Part shown: positions 55,215-63,865 of the stretch, piece after piece
How positions within the stretch are numbered: position 1 is the first letter of the stretch
How the letters are laid out: each line of letters begins with the position of its first letter
Assembly: GCF_021864465.1 (NCBI RefSeq)
Contig: NZ_JAKKUV010000009.1
Location: forward strand, 50,549-114,548
Direction of reading: 5' to 3'
Length of the DNA stretch: 64,000 nt
From: Hyphobacterium sp. SN044
GTDB taxonomy: Bacteria > Pseudomonadota > Alphaproteobacteria > Caulobacterales > Maricaulaceae
Translations under genes and position numbers: made by a program
Notes under the pieces: model-generated
What the model was told of the DNA's origin: nothing
The model's input: only the letters and a program-made list of their open reading frames with translations
Database searches by the model: none

Positions 55215-56056
55215 CGGTTCCGCCACTTGATGCGCCAGTCGAGGTGCGGACCCGTCGCGCGGCCACCCGCACCGATGGCGCCGATCTGGTCGCCCTGTTC
55301 CACGACATCGCCGACATCGACCGTCACATCCGACATGTGCAGGAAGGCGCTGGTAAAGCCCTGGCCGTGGTCGATGAAGACGAGGCCGCCTTCATAGAAC
55401 ATGTCGTTGTCGGCGAGCACGACGAGACCCGCCGCCGGTGCGACGACCGGCGTGCCCGGATCGTTGGCGTAATCAAGCCCGTAATGCGGACGGCCCGGCG
55501 TGCCGTTATAGACGCGTTGTGAGCCGTATACGCCGGAGATGATTCCTTCGGCCGGGGCGATGAAGCCGCCCGCAAAGCCCGCACCTTCCCACCGCGAGGT
55601 GTAGGCGGCGGCCTTGCGCTGGCTCTCCGCACGGATGCGGATCAGGTCTTCTTCGGACGGGGTTACGGTGCGCTGCGGCACGCCTTCCACGCGCTGGATA
55701 TTGTATTCGCGCTGGGTCACCGAATGGGTCTGCAGGAATTCCGTGCCGTCGGGCAGGCGCGCAGACAGCGTGATTTCCTCGCCCTGGTCGCGGTCGAGGC
55801 CGAGTACCGCCCAGCCCTCGGCATCGGCGGTGGCCGACTGGTCGCCGAAATCGATCCGCGTGCCGGGCGCCGTGCGGCAGACCAGCATCGCGCCCTGGAT
55901 GAATTCGCCGGCACAGCGCACCGGACGTTCGCGCGGTTCCGGGGCCGGCGGGATTTCCGCTTCCTGCCCGGCGCGCGGCATTTCCGCGTCGGCTTCCAGA
56001 AGGTCGCCAATCGGATCGGACGTCTGAAGCGCGAGGGCGAGGAGAAGGTCGATCAT
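55163..56056 (-). CDS. M23-family peptidase (murein hydrolase type)
   Basis: 297 aa. N-terminal hydrophobic start (MIDLLLALALQ) suggests export. The M23 domain has the first zinc motif HYGLDYAN (H-x3-D) and, in place of the usual HxH, GPHLDWR, an H-x-D variant that recurs in some M23 proteins of marine bacteria. Likely a peptidoglycan DD/LD-endopeptidase if active. Overlaps DUF2093 by 4 bases and may be coupled to it and xseA. Confidence 0.85.
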   Translation of the reverse strand: MIDLLLALALQTSDPIGDLLEADAEMPRAGQEAEIPPAPEPRERPVRCAGEFIQGAMLVCRTAPGTRIDFGDQSATADAEGWAVLGLDRDQGEEITLSARLPDGTEFLQTHSVTQREYNIQRVEGVPQRTVTPSEEDLIRIRAESQRKAAAYTSRWEGAGFAGGFIAPAEGIISGVYGSQRVYNGTPGRPHYGLDYANDPGTPVVAPAAGLVVLADNDMFYEGGLVFIDHGQGFTSAFLHMSDVTVDVGDVVEQGDQIGAIGAGGRATGPHLDWRIKWRNRYIDPALVLEVDPASLR

Positions 56057-56277
56057 CGGCTGGCTCCGTGCGTGTCCTGCCAGCGTTTCACCGAAACGTA
56101 GGCGTCCTTGTAGGCCTCCTGCAGTTCGGCGCTCCAGTAGCGCAGATCGCGCAGCGGAATCGGGTCGCCCGTGACGGCGCAGCGCACGAAATTGCCCGGC
56201 TTCAGGATCATGAAGTCGGAATCGGAGAATTCGAGAACGGCTTCGCCCTGGAATTCGCTATCGAAGGCAGAGGTCAT
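56053..56277 (-). CDS. DUF2093 protein
   Basis: 74 aa. DFMILKPGNFVRCAVTGDPIPLRDLRYWS is the DUF2093 signature. Small cytoplasmic protein, function unknown, conserved next to xseA in alphaproteobacteria. Confidence 0.92.
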   Translation of the reverse strand: MTSAFDSEFQGEAVLEFSDSDFMILKPGNFVRCAVTGDPIPLRDLRYWSAELQEAYKDAYVSVKRWQDTHGASR

Positions 56278-56307
56278 GGGGAGGTCTCTAGCACGAGGCG
56301 GGCCAGC

Positions 56308-57873
56308 CTAGAACAGGCTGCCCTGCTTTGGTGACGGGTGTTTCGGGGCCGGGCTGCGCCTCTTCGGCGGCGCGGATTGCGGCGGGGTAGATCGTCCCTC
56401 GCCATCCACGACGGCCTTGCGGCGCGTATCGGCGAATTCGATCTCGATGCCCTGACCGGATTGCAGACCGGCACCGGCGCGCACGAGCGCGCCATCGCCG
56501 TCGCGAACCAACGCAAAGCCTCGACCGAGGACGGATTTGAAGTTCACCGATTCCAGCCGGGCCGAGAGCGCGGCGAGATCCTTGCGACGCTCCCGTGTCC
56601 GGCTTTCGGCGCCGACCGTGAGCCGAACGACGAGTTGATCGAGACTGCGCCGTTCGCGCTGCAATTCGCGTTTCAGCGTGGCGGGCCGAAGCCCGGCCAT
56701 CACGGTGTTCAGCCGTTCCCGGCGCGAGCGCGTGAGTGAGCGAAGTGCGGGCGCGAGCCGGTCTTTCGACCCGGCATAGCGCTGTCTGGCCATCGCGATC
56801 AGCGCTTTGGGGCTGTGCAGGCTGGCCGAGGCGATGCGCAAACGGTCCTTGCGGCGCTCGACCAAGCGGTTGAGCGCGACCGGCAGGCGGTCGGCGGCCG
56901 AATCGAAACGCTGCCGGGCCAGGCCGAGCAAGGTTTCCGGCCGGGGCAGGGCGCGGGCGGCAGAGCGCAGCTCGTTCTTGCGGTTGTCCACCAGCCGCAT
57001 CAGGCCGCGCGTCAGGCGTTCGTCCCAGCCGCGTACATCGGCCATCAGTTCGGCGCGGACGGGAACGGCCATTTCCGCCGCACCGGTCGGTGTCGGCGCG
57101 CGCCGGTCCGAAGCGAAGTCGATCAGCGTGGTGTCGGTTTCGTGTCCGACGGCGGAAATCAGTGGAATGCCCGACGCCGCGGCGGCGCGGACGACGATTT
57201 CCTCGTTGAACGCCCAGAGGTCCTCGATCGAGCCGCCACCGCGCGCGACGATCAACACGTCGGGGCGCGGGATCGGCCCGCCCGCAGGCAGGGCGTTGAA
57301 GCCCTCGATCGCGGCGGCGATCTGCGGCGCGGCGGTCTCGCCCTGGACGACGACCGGCCAGAGCAGGACGTGGCGCGGAAACCGGTCTTCAAGGCGGTGC
57401 AGGATGTCACGAATGACCGCACCGGTCGGTGAAGTAACGACGCCGATCACTTTCGGCAGGAAGGGCAGGGGGCGTTTGCGTTCGGCCGCGAAGAGGCCCT
57501 CGGCGGCGAGCTTCTTCTTGCGCTCCTCCAGAAGCGCCATCAGCGCGCCGGCCCCGGCGGGCTCCAGCTTCTCGATGATGATCTGGTATTTCGACCGGCC
57601 CGGATAGGTCGACAGGCGGCCTTCCGCGACGACTTCGAGACCCTCTTCCGGGCGGAAGGACAGGGCATTGACCGCGCCCTTCCACATCACCCCGTCGATG
57701 ACGGCCTTCTCGTCCTTGAGGTCGAGATACATGTGGCCGGACTTGGCGATCGTGACCCGGCCGAGCTCACCGCGCACCCGGACATGACCATAGGCGTCCT
57801 CGACCGTGCGCTTCAGCGACAGGGCCAGTTCGGAAACGGAAAACTCGTGGGCGTTGGACGCGTCCTCGGACAT
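56308..57873 (-). CDS. xseA: exodeoxyribonuclease VII large subunit
   Basis: 521 aa. OB-fold N-terminus ([27 protein letters not shown]), catalytic core with [16 protein letters not shown] and [17 protein letters not shown], then repeated Arg-rich helices of the coiled-coil arm ([24 protein letters not shown] and similar). Degrades single-stranded DNA with XseB. A normal length, with a disordered Pro/Lys tail. Confidence 0.96.
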   Translation of the reverse strand: MSEDASNAHEFSVSELALSLKRTVEDAYGHVRVRGELGRVTIAKSGHMYLDLKDEKAVIDGVMWKGAVNALSFRPEEGLEVVAEGRLSTYPGRSKYQIIIEKLEPAGAGALMALLEERKKKLAAEGLFAAERKRPLPFLPKVIGVVTSPTGAVIRDILHRLEDRFPRHVLLWPVVVQGETAAPQIAAAIEGFNALPAGGPIPRPDVLIVARGGGSIEDLWAFNEEIVVRAAAASGIPLISAVGHETDTTLIDFASDRRAPTPTGAAEMAVPVRAELMADVRGWDERLTRGLMRLVDNRKNELRSAARALPRPETLLGLARQRFDSAADRLPVALNRLVERRKDRLRIASASLHSPKALIAMARQRYAGSKDRLAPALRSLTRSRRERLNTVMAGLRPATLKRELQRERRSLDQLVVRLTVGAESRTRERRKDLAALSARLESVNFKSVLGRGFALVRDGDGALVRAGAGLQSGQGIEIEFADTRRKAVVDGEGRSTPPQSAPPKRRSPAPKHPSPKQGSLF

Positions 57874-57952
57874 GACAGATAGGTAGTCGCGCTCTGGTCA
57901 GGCGCGCAAGTCCGGTCTAACCCTGCCGCGCAGACGAGCTTCGGAGGCAGGC

Positions 57953-59248
57953 ATGCGGATACTGGTCATCGGTTCGGGCGGGCGCGAACACGCGCTGGCG
58001 TGGAAAATCTCGCACAGCCCGCTGGTCGACGAGATCTATTCCGCGCCCGGGTCGGTGGCGATGGACAAGCTGGGGCCGTGCTTCGACGTGAAAGCCGATG
58101 ACGTGGACGGCCTTGAAAAGCTGGCCTTGCAACTGGAACCCGATCTGATCGTCGTTGGCCCTGAAGCGCCGCTGGCGATGGGGCTGGCCGACCGGCTGCG
58201 CGCACGCGGCTTTGATGTGTTCGGACCGTCGGCGCAAGCCGCGCAGCTGGAGGCCTCCAAGGGGTTCGCGAAGGACCGGATGCGCCGCTACGGCGTGCCC
58301 ACCGCGCGTTATGGCCGGTTCACGGACGTGGCCGAGGCGAAGGCGTTTCTCGACACGCTTGAAGCCCCCTACGTGCTGAAGGCCGACGGGCTGGCGGCGG
58401 GGAAGGGCGTGGTCATCGCCGAGACCCGCGCTGAGGCCGATGGCGAAGTCGAAGAGATGCTGTCGGGCAAGTTCGGGGAAGCCTCGGCCGAGCTGGTCAT
58501 CGAGGAATTCATGACCGGCGAGGAGGCGAGCGTCTTCGTCATCACCGACGGGACGAACATCATCACCTTGCCGCCGGCACAGGATCACAAGCGGGTCGGC
58601 GACGGCGATACCGGGCCGAACACGGGCGGCATGGGCAGCTATGCGCCCGCGCCGATCATGACGCCGGAACTGATGCAATTCGTTGAGGACAAGGTCACGC
58701 GTCCGATGCTGACCGGCATGAAATCTGACGGCATGGCCTATCAGGGCGTGCTCTATATCGGGCTGATGATCACGCCGGAGGGGCCGAAAGTCGTCGAGTT
58801 CAACTGTCGCTTCGGCGATCCGGAATGCCAGGTGCTGATGGCGCAGATGGACGAGGACATCGTCCCGGCCCTGCTGGCGTCCGCGACCGGCGGGATGAAC
58901 CAGCGCGACTTTGCGCGACTGCTGCCGGTGCCGGATCGCCCCACGCCGTGCGTGACGGTTGTCATGGCGACGAAGGGCTATCCCGGCTCCTACGAAAAGG
59001 GCAGCGTGATCAAGGGGCTGAAGGAGGCCGCCGCGTTGGAGAATGTGACGATCTTCCACGCCGGTACGGATGTGAATGGCGCGGGCGACATTGTCTCGGC
59101 GGGCGGCCGCGTGCTGAATGTCACCGCAACGGGTGACACGCTCGAAGCGGCGTTGAAGCGCGCCTATGAGGCGGTCGACCTGATCGACTGGCCGGAGGGC
59201 ATTTTCCGCCGGGATATCGGGTGGCGCGCGCTCGGCGATTCCCGCTAA
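57953..59248 (+). CDS. purD: phosphoribosylamine-glycine ligase
   Basis: 431 aa. GSGGREHALAWK at the N-terminus and ATP-grasp motifs YVLKADGLAAGKGVVIA and NTGGMGSYAPAPI. Second step of purine synthesis. Divergent from xseA, 79-base gap. Confidence 0.97.
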   Translation: MRILVIGSGGREHALAWKISHSPLVDEIYSAPGSVAMDKLGPCFDVKADDVDGLEKLALQLEPDLIVVGPEAPLAMGLADRLRARGFDVFGPSAQAAQLEASKGFAKDRMRRYGVPTARYGRFTDVAEAKAFLDTLEAPYVLKADGLAAGKGVVIAETRAEADGEVEEMLSGKFGEASAELVIEEFMTGEEASVFVITDGTNIITLPPAQDHKRVGDGDTGPNTGGMGSYAPAPIMTPELMQFVEDKVTRPMLTGMKSDGMAYQGVLYIGLMITPEGPKVVEFNCRFGDPECQVLMAQMDEDIVPALLASATGGMNQRDFARLLPVPDRPTPCVTVVMATKGYPGSYEKGSVIKGLKEAAALENVTIFHAGTDVNGAGDIVSAGGRVLNVTATGDTLEAALKRAYEAVDLIDWPEGIFRRDIGWRALGDSR

Positions 59249-59273
59249 GGTCGGGACAAAGGGGAGGACATCG

Positions 59274-60560
59274 ATGATCCGGATTCTGACGGCTGCCGCG
59301 GCAGCCCTGCTGTCCACATCTGCGGCATTTGCGCAAGATGAGGACGTGACGGTCATTCACGCCGGCTGGCTGCTGGCCGTGCCGGGCGAACAGCCGGAAC
59401 GCGAGCAATCGATCATCATTCGGGGCGAGCGGATCGAGGCGGTCGAGGACGGCTATGTCACGCCCGAGGGGGCGACGGTGATCGACCTGACTTCGTCCTA
59501 TGTGATGCCCGGCTTCATCGACAGCCATGTCCATCTGCAGCACGAGCTGAGCCCGACCCGGCGGCTGGACAATGTCACGCGGTCGAGCGCTGACGACGCG
59601 CTACAGGGCGCGGCCTATGCCCGAACGACGCTGATGGCCGGCTTCACCACGGTGCAGGATGTCGGCGGGGATCTCGAAGCCTCGGTCGCGCTGCGCGACG
59701 CACAGCGCAATGGCTGGATCGCTGGGCCGCGCATGCGCGTCTCCGGTCCGGCGGTCACGCCCACGGGCGGCCATGCCGACGTCAACGGCTACAATCTCGA
59801 TGTGATGCACGCCATGGAAAGCCCGGCGGCCTGCAACGGTCCGGCCGATTGCCGCCGCGCGGTGCGCGAACTGATCCGCGCCCGGGTCGACGTGATCAAG
59901 ATCACCGCGACCGGCGGAGTGTTGTCGCAGACCGCGGCGGGAACCGAGCAGCAATTCTTCGCCGATGAGCTCGAAGCCATCGTCGAGGCCGCGCACATGA
60001 TGGGCCGTCAGGTGACCGCCCATGCGCACGGCGTGTCCGGCATCAACGCCTTCCTAGAAGCCGGCGGGGATTCGATCGAGCACGGCACCTATCTCGATGA
60101 CGACAGCATCCGCCTGTTCCGCCGGACGGGGGCGTATCTGGTCCCGACCGTGATCGCGGGCGTGACGGTGGCCGAACTGGCCGAGACCGCCGACTGGATG
60201 ACGCCGGAAGTGCGCCAGAAGTCGATGGAAGTCGGACCGAACATGCTGGCCATGCTGCGCCGCGCCCATGCGGGCGGCGTGCGCATCGCCTTCGGCACCG
60301 ATTCCGGTGTTTCTCCGCACGGCATGAACGCACGGGAATTCCAGCTGATGGTCGAGGCCGGCATGACGCCGATGGAGGCGATCACCGCCGCCACGGTCAA
60401 TGCCGCTGACCATCTGGCGATGGGCGACGACATCGGCACGATCGAGCCGGGCAAGTATGCCGACATCATCGCCGTGGCCGCCGATCCGCTGGACGGCGTC
60501 TCGGCGCTGATGGACATGCAGTTCGTGATGCAGGGCGGCGAGGTGTATCGCGACCAATGA
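59274..60560 (+). CDS. exported amidohydrolase (Xaa-Pro dipeptidase-like)
   Basis: 428 aa. Sec signal 1-21 (AFAQ). HVHLQHE metal motif (HxH) near 87, Lys in DVIKITATGG (carbamylated metal ligand), TAHAHG, and the late metal Asp in GTDSGVSPHG. Matches the amidohydrolase group known to hydrolyse Xaa-Pro dipeptides. Overlaps the following kinase-like gene by 4 bases. Confidence 0.88.
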   Translation: MIRILTAAAAALLSTSAAFAQDEDVTVIHAGWLLAVPGEQPEREQSIIIRGERIEAVEDGYVTPEGATVIDLTSSYVMPGFIDSHVHLQHELSPTRRLDNVTRSSADDALQGAAYARTTLMAGFTTVQDVGGDLEASVALRDAQRNGWIAGPRMRVSGPAVTPTGGHADVNGYNLDVMHAMESPAACNGPADCRRAVRELIRARVDVIKITATGGVLSQTAAGTEQQFFADELEAIVEAAHMMGRQVTAHAHGVSGINAFLEAGGDSIEHGTYLDDDSIRLFRRTGAYLVPTVIAGVTVAELAETADWMTPEVRQKSMEVGPNMLAMLRRAHAGGVRIAFGTDSGVSPHGMNAREFQLMVEAGMTPMEAITAATVNAADHLAMGDDIGTIEPGKYADIIAVAADPLDGVSALMDMQFVMQGGEVYRDQ

Positions 60561-61621
60561 GCCAGATGGACGAAACCTTCTCCGGCACGAAGGATGTCGC
60601 CGACGCGCTACGCTTCGACGAGGCGGGCCTCGACCGCTGGATGCGCGACAATGTCGAGGGCTTTGCCGGTCCGCTGCGCGTCAGCCAGTTCAAGGGCGGT
60701 CAGTCGAACCCGACCTACCGCGTCGATGCAGGCGGCAAGTCCTACGTGCTGCGCCGCAAGCCGCCCGGCAACCTTCTGCCGTCGGCGCATGCGGTGGACC
60801 GCGAATTCCGGGTGATGAGCGCGCTCGGAAAGACCGGGTTTTCGGTGCCGGTCATGCACGGGCTGTGCGAAGACCGCGGTGTGATCGGCACGGAATTCTA
60901 CGTCATGGATTTCGTCGATGGGCGCATTTTCTGGGACCCGTTCCTGCCGGACCTGCCGAAGGACGAGCGCGGCGCGATCTATGACGCGATGAATGCCACG
61001 CTGGCGCAGCTGCACGGCGTGGATCCCGCCAAGGCCGGGCTGGGCGATTATGGCAAGCCGGACAATTACATCGCCCGCCAGATCGCGCGTTGGTCGAAGC
61101 AGTACAAGGCGTCAGAGACGGACACGATCGAGTCGATGGACCGGCTGATCGAATGGCTGCCCGGCGCGACGCCGGAGCAGGAACGCTCCAGCATCGTTCA
61201 TGGCGATTTCCGCCTCGACAACATGATCTTCCACAAGACCGAGCCGCGCGTGATCGCGGTTCTGGACTGGGAGCTCTCGACGCTCGGCGACCCGCTGGCC
61301 GATTTCAGCTATCAGCTGATGCAGTGGCGCGCGCCGAAGGAGATGCGCAACGGCTTCCTCGGGTCGGATCTGAAATCGCTCGGCATCCCGACCGAGGACG
61401 AATATGTCCGCGCCTATTGCGAACGCACGGGCCGTGACGGCCTGCCGAAGCTCGACTTCTACTTCGCGTTCAACCTGTTCCGCTTCGCCGGCATCGTTCA
61501 GGGCGTCTATCACCGCTCGCTGCAGGGCAATGCCTCGAACGCCAAGGCGCGCGAATATGGCGCCATGGTCAAGCCGATGGCGGACTATGCCTGGACGTTC
61601 GCGGAGCGGATGGGGGCGTGA
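60557..61621 (+). CDS. aminoglycoside-phosphotransferase-fold kinase (ACAD11 N-domain / LvaA-like)
   Basis: 354 aa. Protein-kinase-like fold: FKGGQSNPTYRV (glycine-rich loop), the catalytic HGDFRLDNMIF and VLDWELSTLGDPLADFSYQ (metal Asp). This DWELSTLGDP pattern is typical of the kinase domain fused to acyl-CoA dehydrogenases in ACAD10/11 and of LvaA of Pseudomonas, which phosphorylates 4-hydroxyacyl-CoA. No aminoglycoside role is expected. Confidence 0.85.
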   Translation: MSQMDETFSGTKDVADALRFDEAGLDRWMRDNVEGFAGPLRVSQFKGGQSNPTYRVDAGGKSYVLRRKPPGNLLPSAHAVDREFRVMSALGKTGFSVPVMHGLCEDRGVIGTEFYVMDFVDGRIFWDPFLPDLPKDERGAIYDAMNATLAQLHGVDPAKAGLGDYGKPDNYIARQIARWSKQYKASETDTIESMDRLIEWLPGATPEQERSSIVHGDFRLDNMIFHKTEPRVIAVLDWELSTLGDPLADFSYQLMQWRAPKEMRNGFLGSDLKSLGIPTEDEYVRAYCERTGRDGLPKLDFYFAFNLFRFAGIVQGVYHRSLQGNASNAKAREYGAMVKPMADYAWTFAERMGA

Positions 61622-61631
61622 CCCGTCGGGT

Positions 61632-62048
61632 TTAGCCGCCGATATGCCCCAGCCAGGGCGCCCAGAGGGCCAGACCCATGGCGATCTCGAAACCGGTGGA
61701 GAAGAGGTTGTAGGACGTCCGCGTCTGATGCGCCTTGCCGTCGGCCAGCATGGATACGATCCGGCCGATCGCCATGCCGAGCCAGAGCGCTCCGACGGCA
61801 AAGCCTGCCGCCACGACGCTGTTGCGGCCGGCCTGCGCCATCATGGCGATGGTCAGGAGCACGCTGCCATGAGCGAGTAGAAAGGCGCCGCCATAGCTGG
61901 CACGAAACTCGGCCCAGCCGCCGGGCCATCGCGGGTCCGGCATCAGGCGGACGACACTCGCCCCCCAACGCGGGACAAGCAGGCTGGCCCCGCCCATAAG
62001 CGCGCCGATCCCGGCCGCGATGCCGGTCAGAAGGATGGGTGTGTCCAT
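61632..62048 (-). CDS. DUF4345-like membrane protein (second copy)
   Basis: 138 aa, four TM helices with PGGWAEFRASYGG and GRIVSMLADGK, the same conserved pieces as the protein at 43794. Start at 62048 chosen because it begins the first TM helix. Function unknown. Confidence 0.78.
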   Translation of the reverse strand: MDTPILLTGIAAGIGALMGGASLLVPRWGASVVRLMPDPRWPGGWAEFRASYGGAFLLAHGSVLLTIAMMAQAGRNSVVAAGFAVGALWLGMAIGRIVSMLADGKAHQTRTSYNLFSTGFEIAMGLALWAPWLGHIGG

Positions 62049-62126
62049 GTCCGCCTCCCTGAGGTCAGGGAATGTAAGGCGGGCCGCGCTCAAGTCACGG
62101 CGGGGCGGATCGAAGCGGGAAGGGGG

Positions 62127-62175
62127 TTCCCCCCTCCGGTCCATCCAAGGGGAGAGGAAAGCGGACCGGAGGGAA
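62127..62175. repeat. GC-rich palindromic intergenic repeat
   Basis: CCCTCCGGTCC (62132-62142) pairs perfectly with GGACCGGAGGG (62163-62173) around a G/A-rich loop. The flanking TTCCCCCCTCCG resembles the mutL-rsmD repeat at 39011. No gene is seen in the 149 bases between 62049 and 62197. Confidence 0.6.
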
Positions 62176-62197
62176 GGAGGGATCGCCTCTTGGGGTG

Positions 62198-62416
62198 TCA
62201 GGCGAGGACGTCGAGAACGCGCTTTTCCATCTCCGCGGCAGTGCGGGCGATCGCGGCGGCGGCGGAATGGGTGGCTTCCGCTTGCTTGATGGCGATCACC
62301 GCCTCGATCACGCCGGTCTCGTCGGCGCGCGGATTGGCGACCGTGCGGGCCGCCTGGGCGACCGTCGCCTGAGCCGCCGTCATCGCGGCGAGTGACGTGG
62401 AGTACACGCTGTTCAT
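62198..62416 (-). CDS. miniature flagellar rod/hook-like protein
   Basis: 72 aa. The first ~28 residues (SVYSTSLAAMTAAQATVAQAARTVAN) resemble the N-terminal helix of flagellar axial proteins such as FlgB/FlgC/FlgE, including an AN motif; the last ~38 (EAVIAIKQAEATHSAAAAIARTAAEM) resemble their C-terminal helix. The middle domains are missing, leaving just the D0-like helices. No other flagellar genes are in the window apart from the TipF-like one. May be a minor or non-flagellar coiled-coil protein. Confidence 0.6.
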   Translation of the reverse strand: MNSVYSTSLAAMTAAQATVAQAARTVANPRADETGVIEAVIAIKQAEATHSAAAAIARTAAEMEKRVLDVLA

Positions 62417-62481
62417 TCCGGCAGTCTGGCGCGGGCGCGTGCCGGGCGCGAGGGAAAGCGGTGGAGAAGGTTAAAGCCGCG

Positions 62482-63801
62482 TCAACCGGTGGCCGGGTCC
62501 CGCGCGATGATGCGGCAGGCGGCCAGGTCTCCTGTCACATTCACGGCGGTGCGCGACATGTCGAGGAGGCGGTCGACGCCGATGACGAAGACGAGGCCTT
62601 CTGCCGGAATTCCGAAACTGGCGAGCATGCCCGACAGGATGGCGATCGAGACTCCCGGCGCTCCTGGCGCGCCGATCGAGGCGGCGACGAGGCTGAGCAC
62701 GATCAGGGCGACCTCCGGCGGCGAGAGGGTAACCCCCGCAATCTGGGCCACGAAGATCACCGCCACGGCCTGATAGAGCGCCGTGCCGGCCATGTTGGTC
62801 GTGGCGGCGAGCGGGATGATGAAGCTGGCGGAATCGCCCGGTGTGCCGAGCCGGTTACGCGCGGTCTCCATGGAGAGCGGCATGACCGCCGCTGAGGACG
62901 AGGTCGAGAAGGCGAGGAGCTGAACCGGAAAGACCGCGGCGAGGAATTTGCCCGGCGCCATCCGTCCGAGAATGGCGATCAGCACCAAATAGAGGACCAG
63001 AAGCACGGCCAGACCTGCCAGCACGACGCCGACATAGGCGGCGAGCGTGGTGATCGCTGAAACACCCATGCGCGCGACGAGTTGCGCGGTGAGGCCGAAA
63101 ACGGCGAAGGGGGTGAGATACATCGCCCATTTCACCACTGTCATCGAGACTTCCAGCATCGCTTCGAAAAGCTGCCGCAGCGGGGCGAGGCGCGCCTGAT
63201 TGCTGGACGCAACGAAGGCGAGGCCGACGAAGATGGAGAAGACGACGACGGCCAGCATCTCGCTGTTGGCCGCCGCCGCGAGCGGGTTGGATGGCACGAG
63301 ACGGGCGATCAGGTCGGGTGCGGCCGCGGCGGCGTCGGCCAGCGGGTCGGAGAGTTCCGCCAGGTCGGGCTTCAGCCGCGGCATCGGCACTTCGCCAACA
63401 ATCACCGACTGGCCGGGCCGGATCCAGAGCGCCAGCGTGGCTCCGAGTGTGGCGGCGAACAGGGTTGTCGTGCCGATATAAGCGGCCAGACGTCCGCCCA
63501 ACCGCCGCAGCTTGTCGGGGTCCGACGCGCCGGCGGCCAGACCAAGGACGATGGAGGCCGCGACCAGCGGCATCAGTACCATCTGGATGAGGTTCAGGAA
63601 CAGCCCGCCTGGCAGGGCGAGCCAGCGTCCAGCGAGTTCGGTCGTCTCTGCATCGACGAGATCGAAATCGGGGCCGATCAGCGTGCCGGTCACGCCGCCG
63701 AGCGCCAGCGCGATCAGAACCTGCGCCCAGAGCCGGTTCCTTATCCAGGACTGGAGCTTGCCGCGCAGATGGCGCGTGCGGATGCGGTCGGGTTCGGCCA
63801 T
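62482..63801 (-). CDS. dicarboxylate/amino acid:cation symporter (DAACS)
   Basis: 439 aa, about eight TM helices plus re-entrant loops. STSSSAAVMPLSME (the serine-rich HP1), PLAATTNMAGTALYQ and VIGVDRLLDMSRTAVNVTGD (Asp/Asn ligands) are the GltP/DctA-family signatures. Imports glutamate, aspartate or C4-dicarboxylates with Na+ or H+. The start ATG at 63801. Confidence 0.92.
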   Translation of the reverse strand: MAEPDRIRTRHLRGKLQSWIRNRLWAQVLIALALGGVTGTLIGPDFDLVDAETTELAGRWLALPGGLFLNLIQMVLMPLVAASIVLGLAAGASDPDKLRRLGGRLAAYIGTTTLFAATLGATLALWIRPGQSVIVGEVPMPRLKPDLAELSDPLADAAAAAPDLIARLVPSNPLAAAANSEMLAVVVFSIFVGLAFVASSNQARLAPLRQLFEAMLEVSMTVVKWAMYLTPFAVFGLTAQLVARMGVSAITTLAAYVGVVLAGLAVLLVLYLVLIAILGRMAPGKFLAAVFPVQLLAFSTSSSAAVMPLSMETARNRLGTPGDSASFIIPLAATTNMAGTALYQAVAVIFVAQIAGVTLSPPEVALIVLSLVAASIGAPGAPGVSIAILSGMLASFGIPAEGLVFVIGVDRLLDMSRTAVNVTGDLAACRIIARDPATG

Positions 63802-63865
63802 GCCATCGGCCTAGCGGCGGTGGCAGGGAGGGGCAAGGGGCGGCAAGGTCGCAGGGGGGCGTCAC

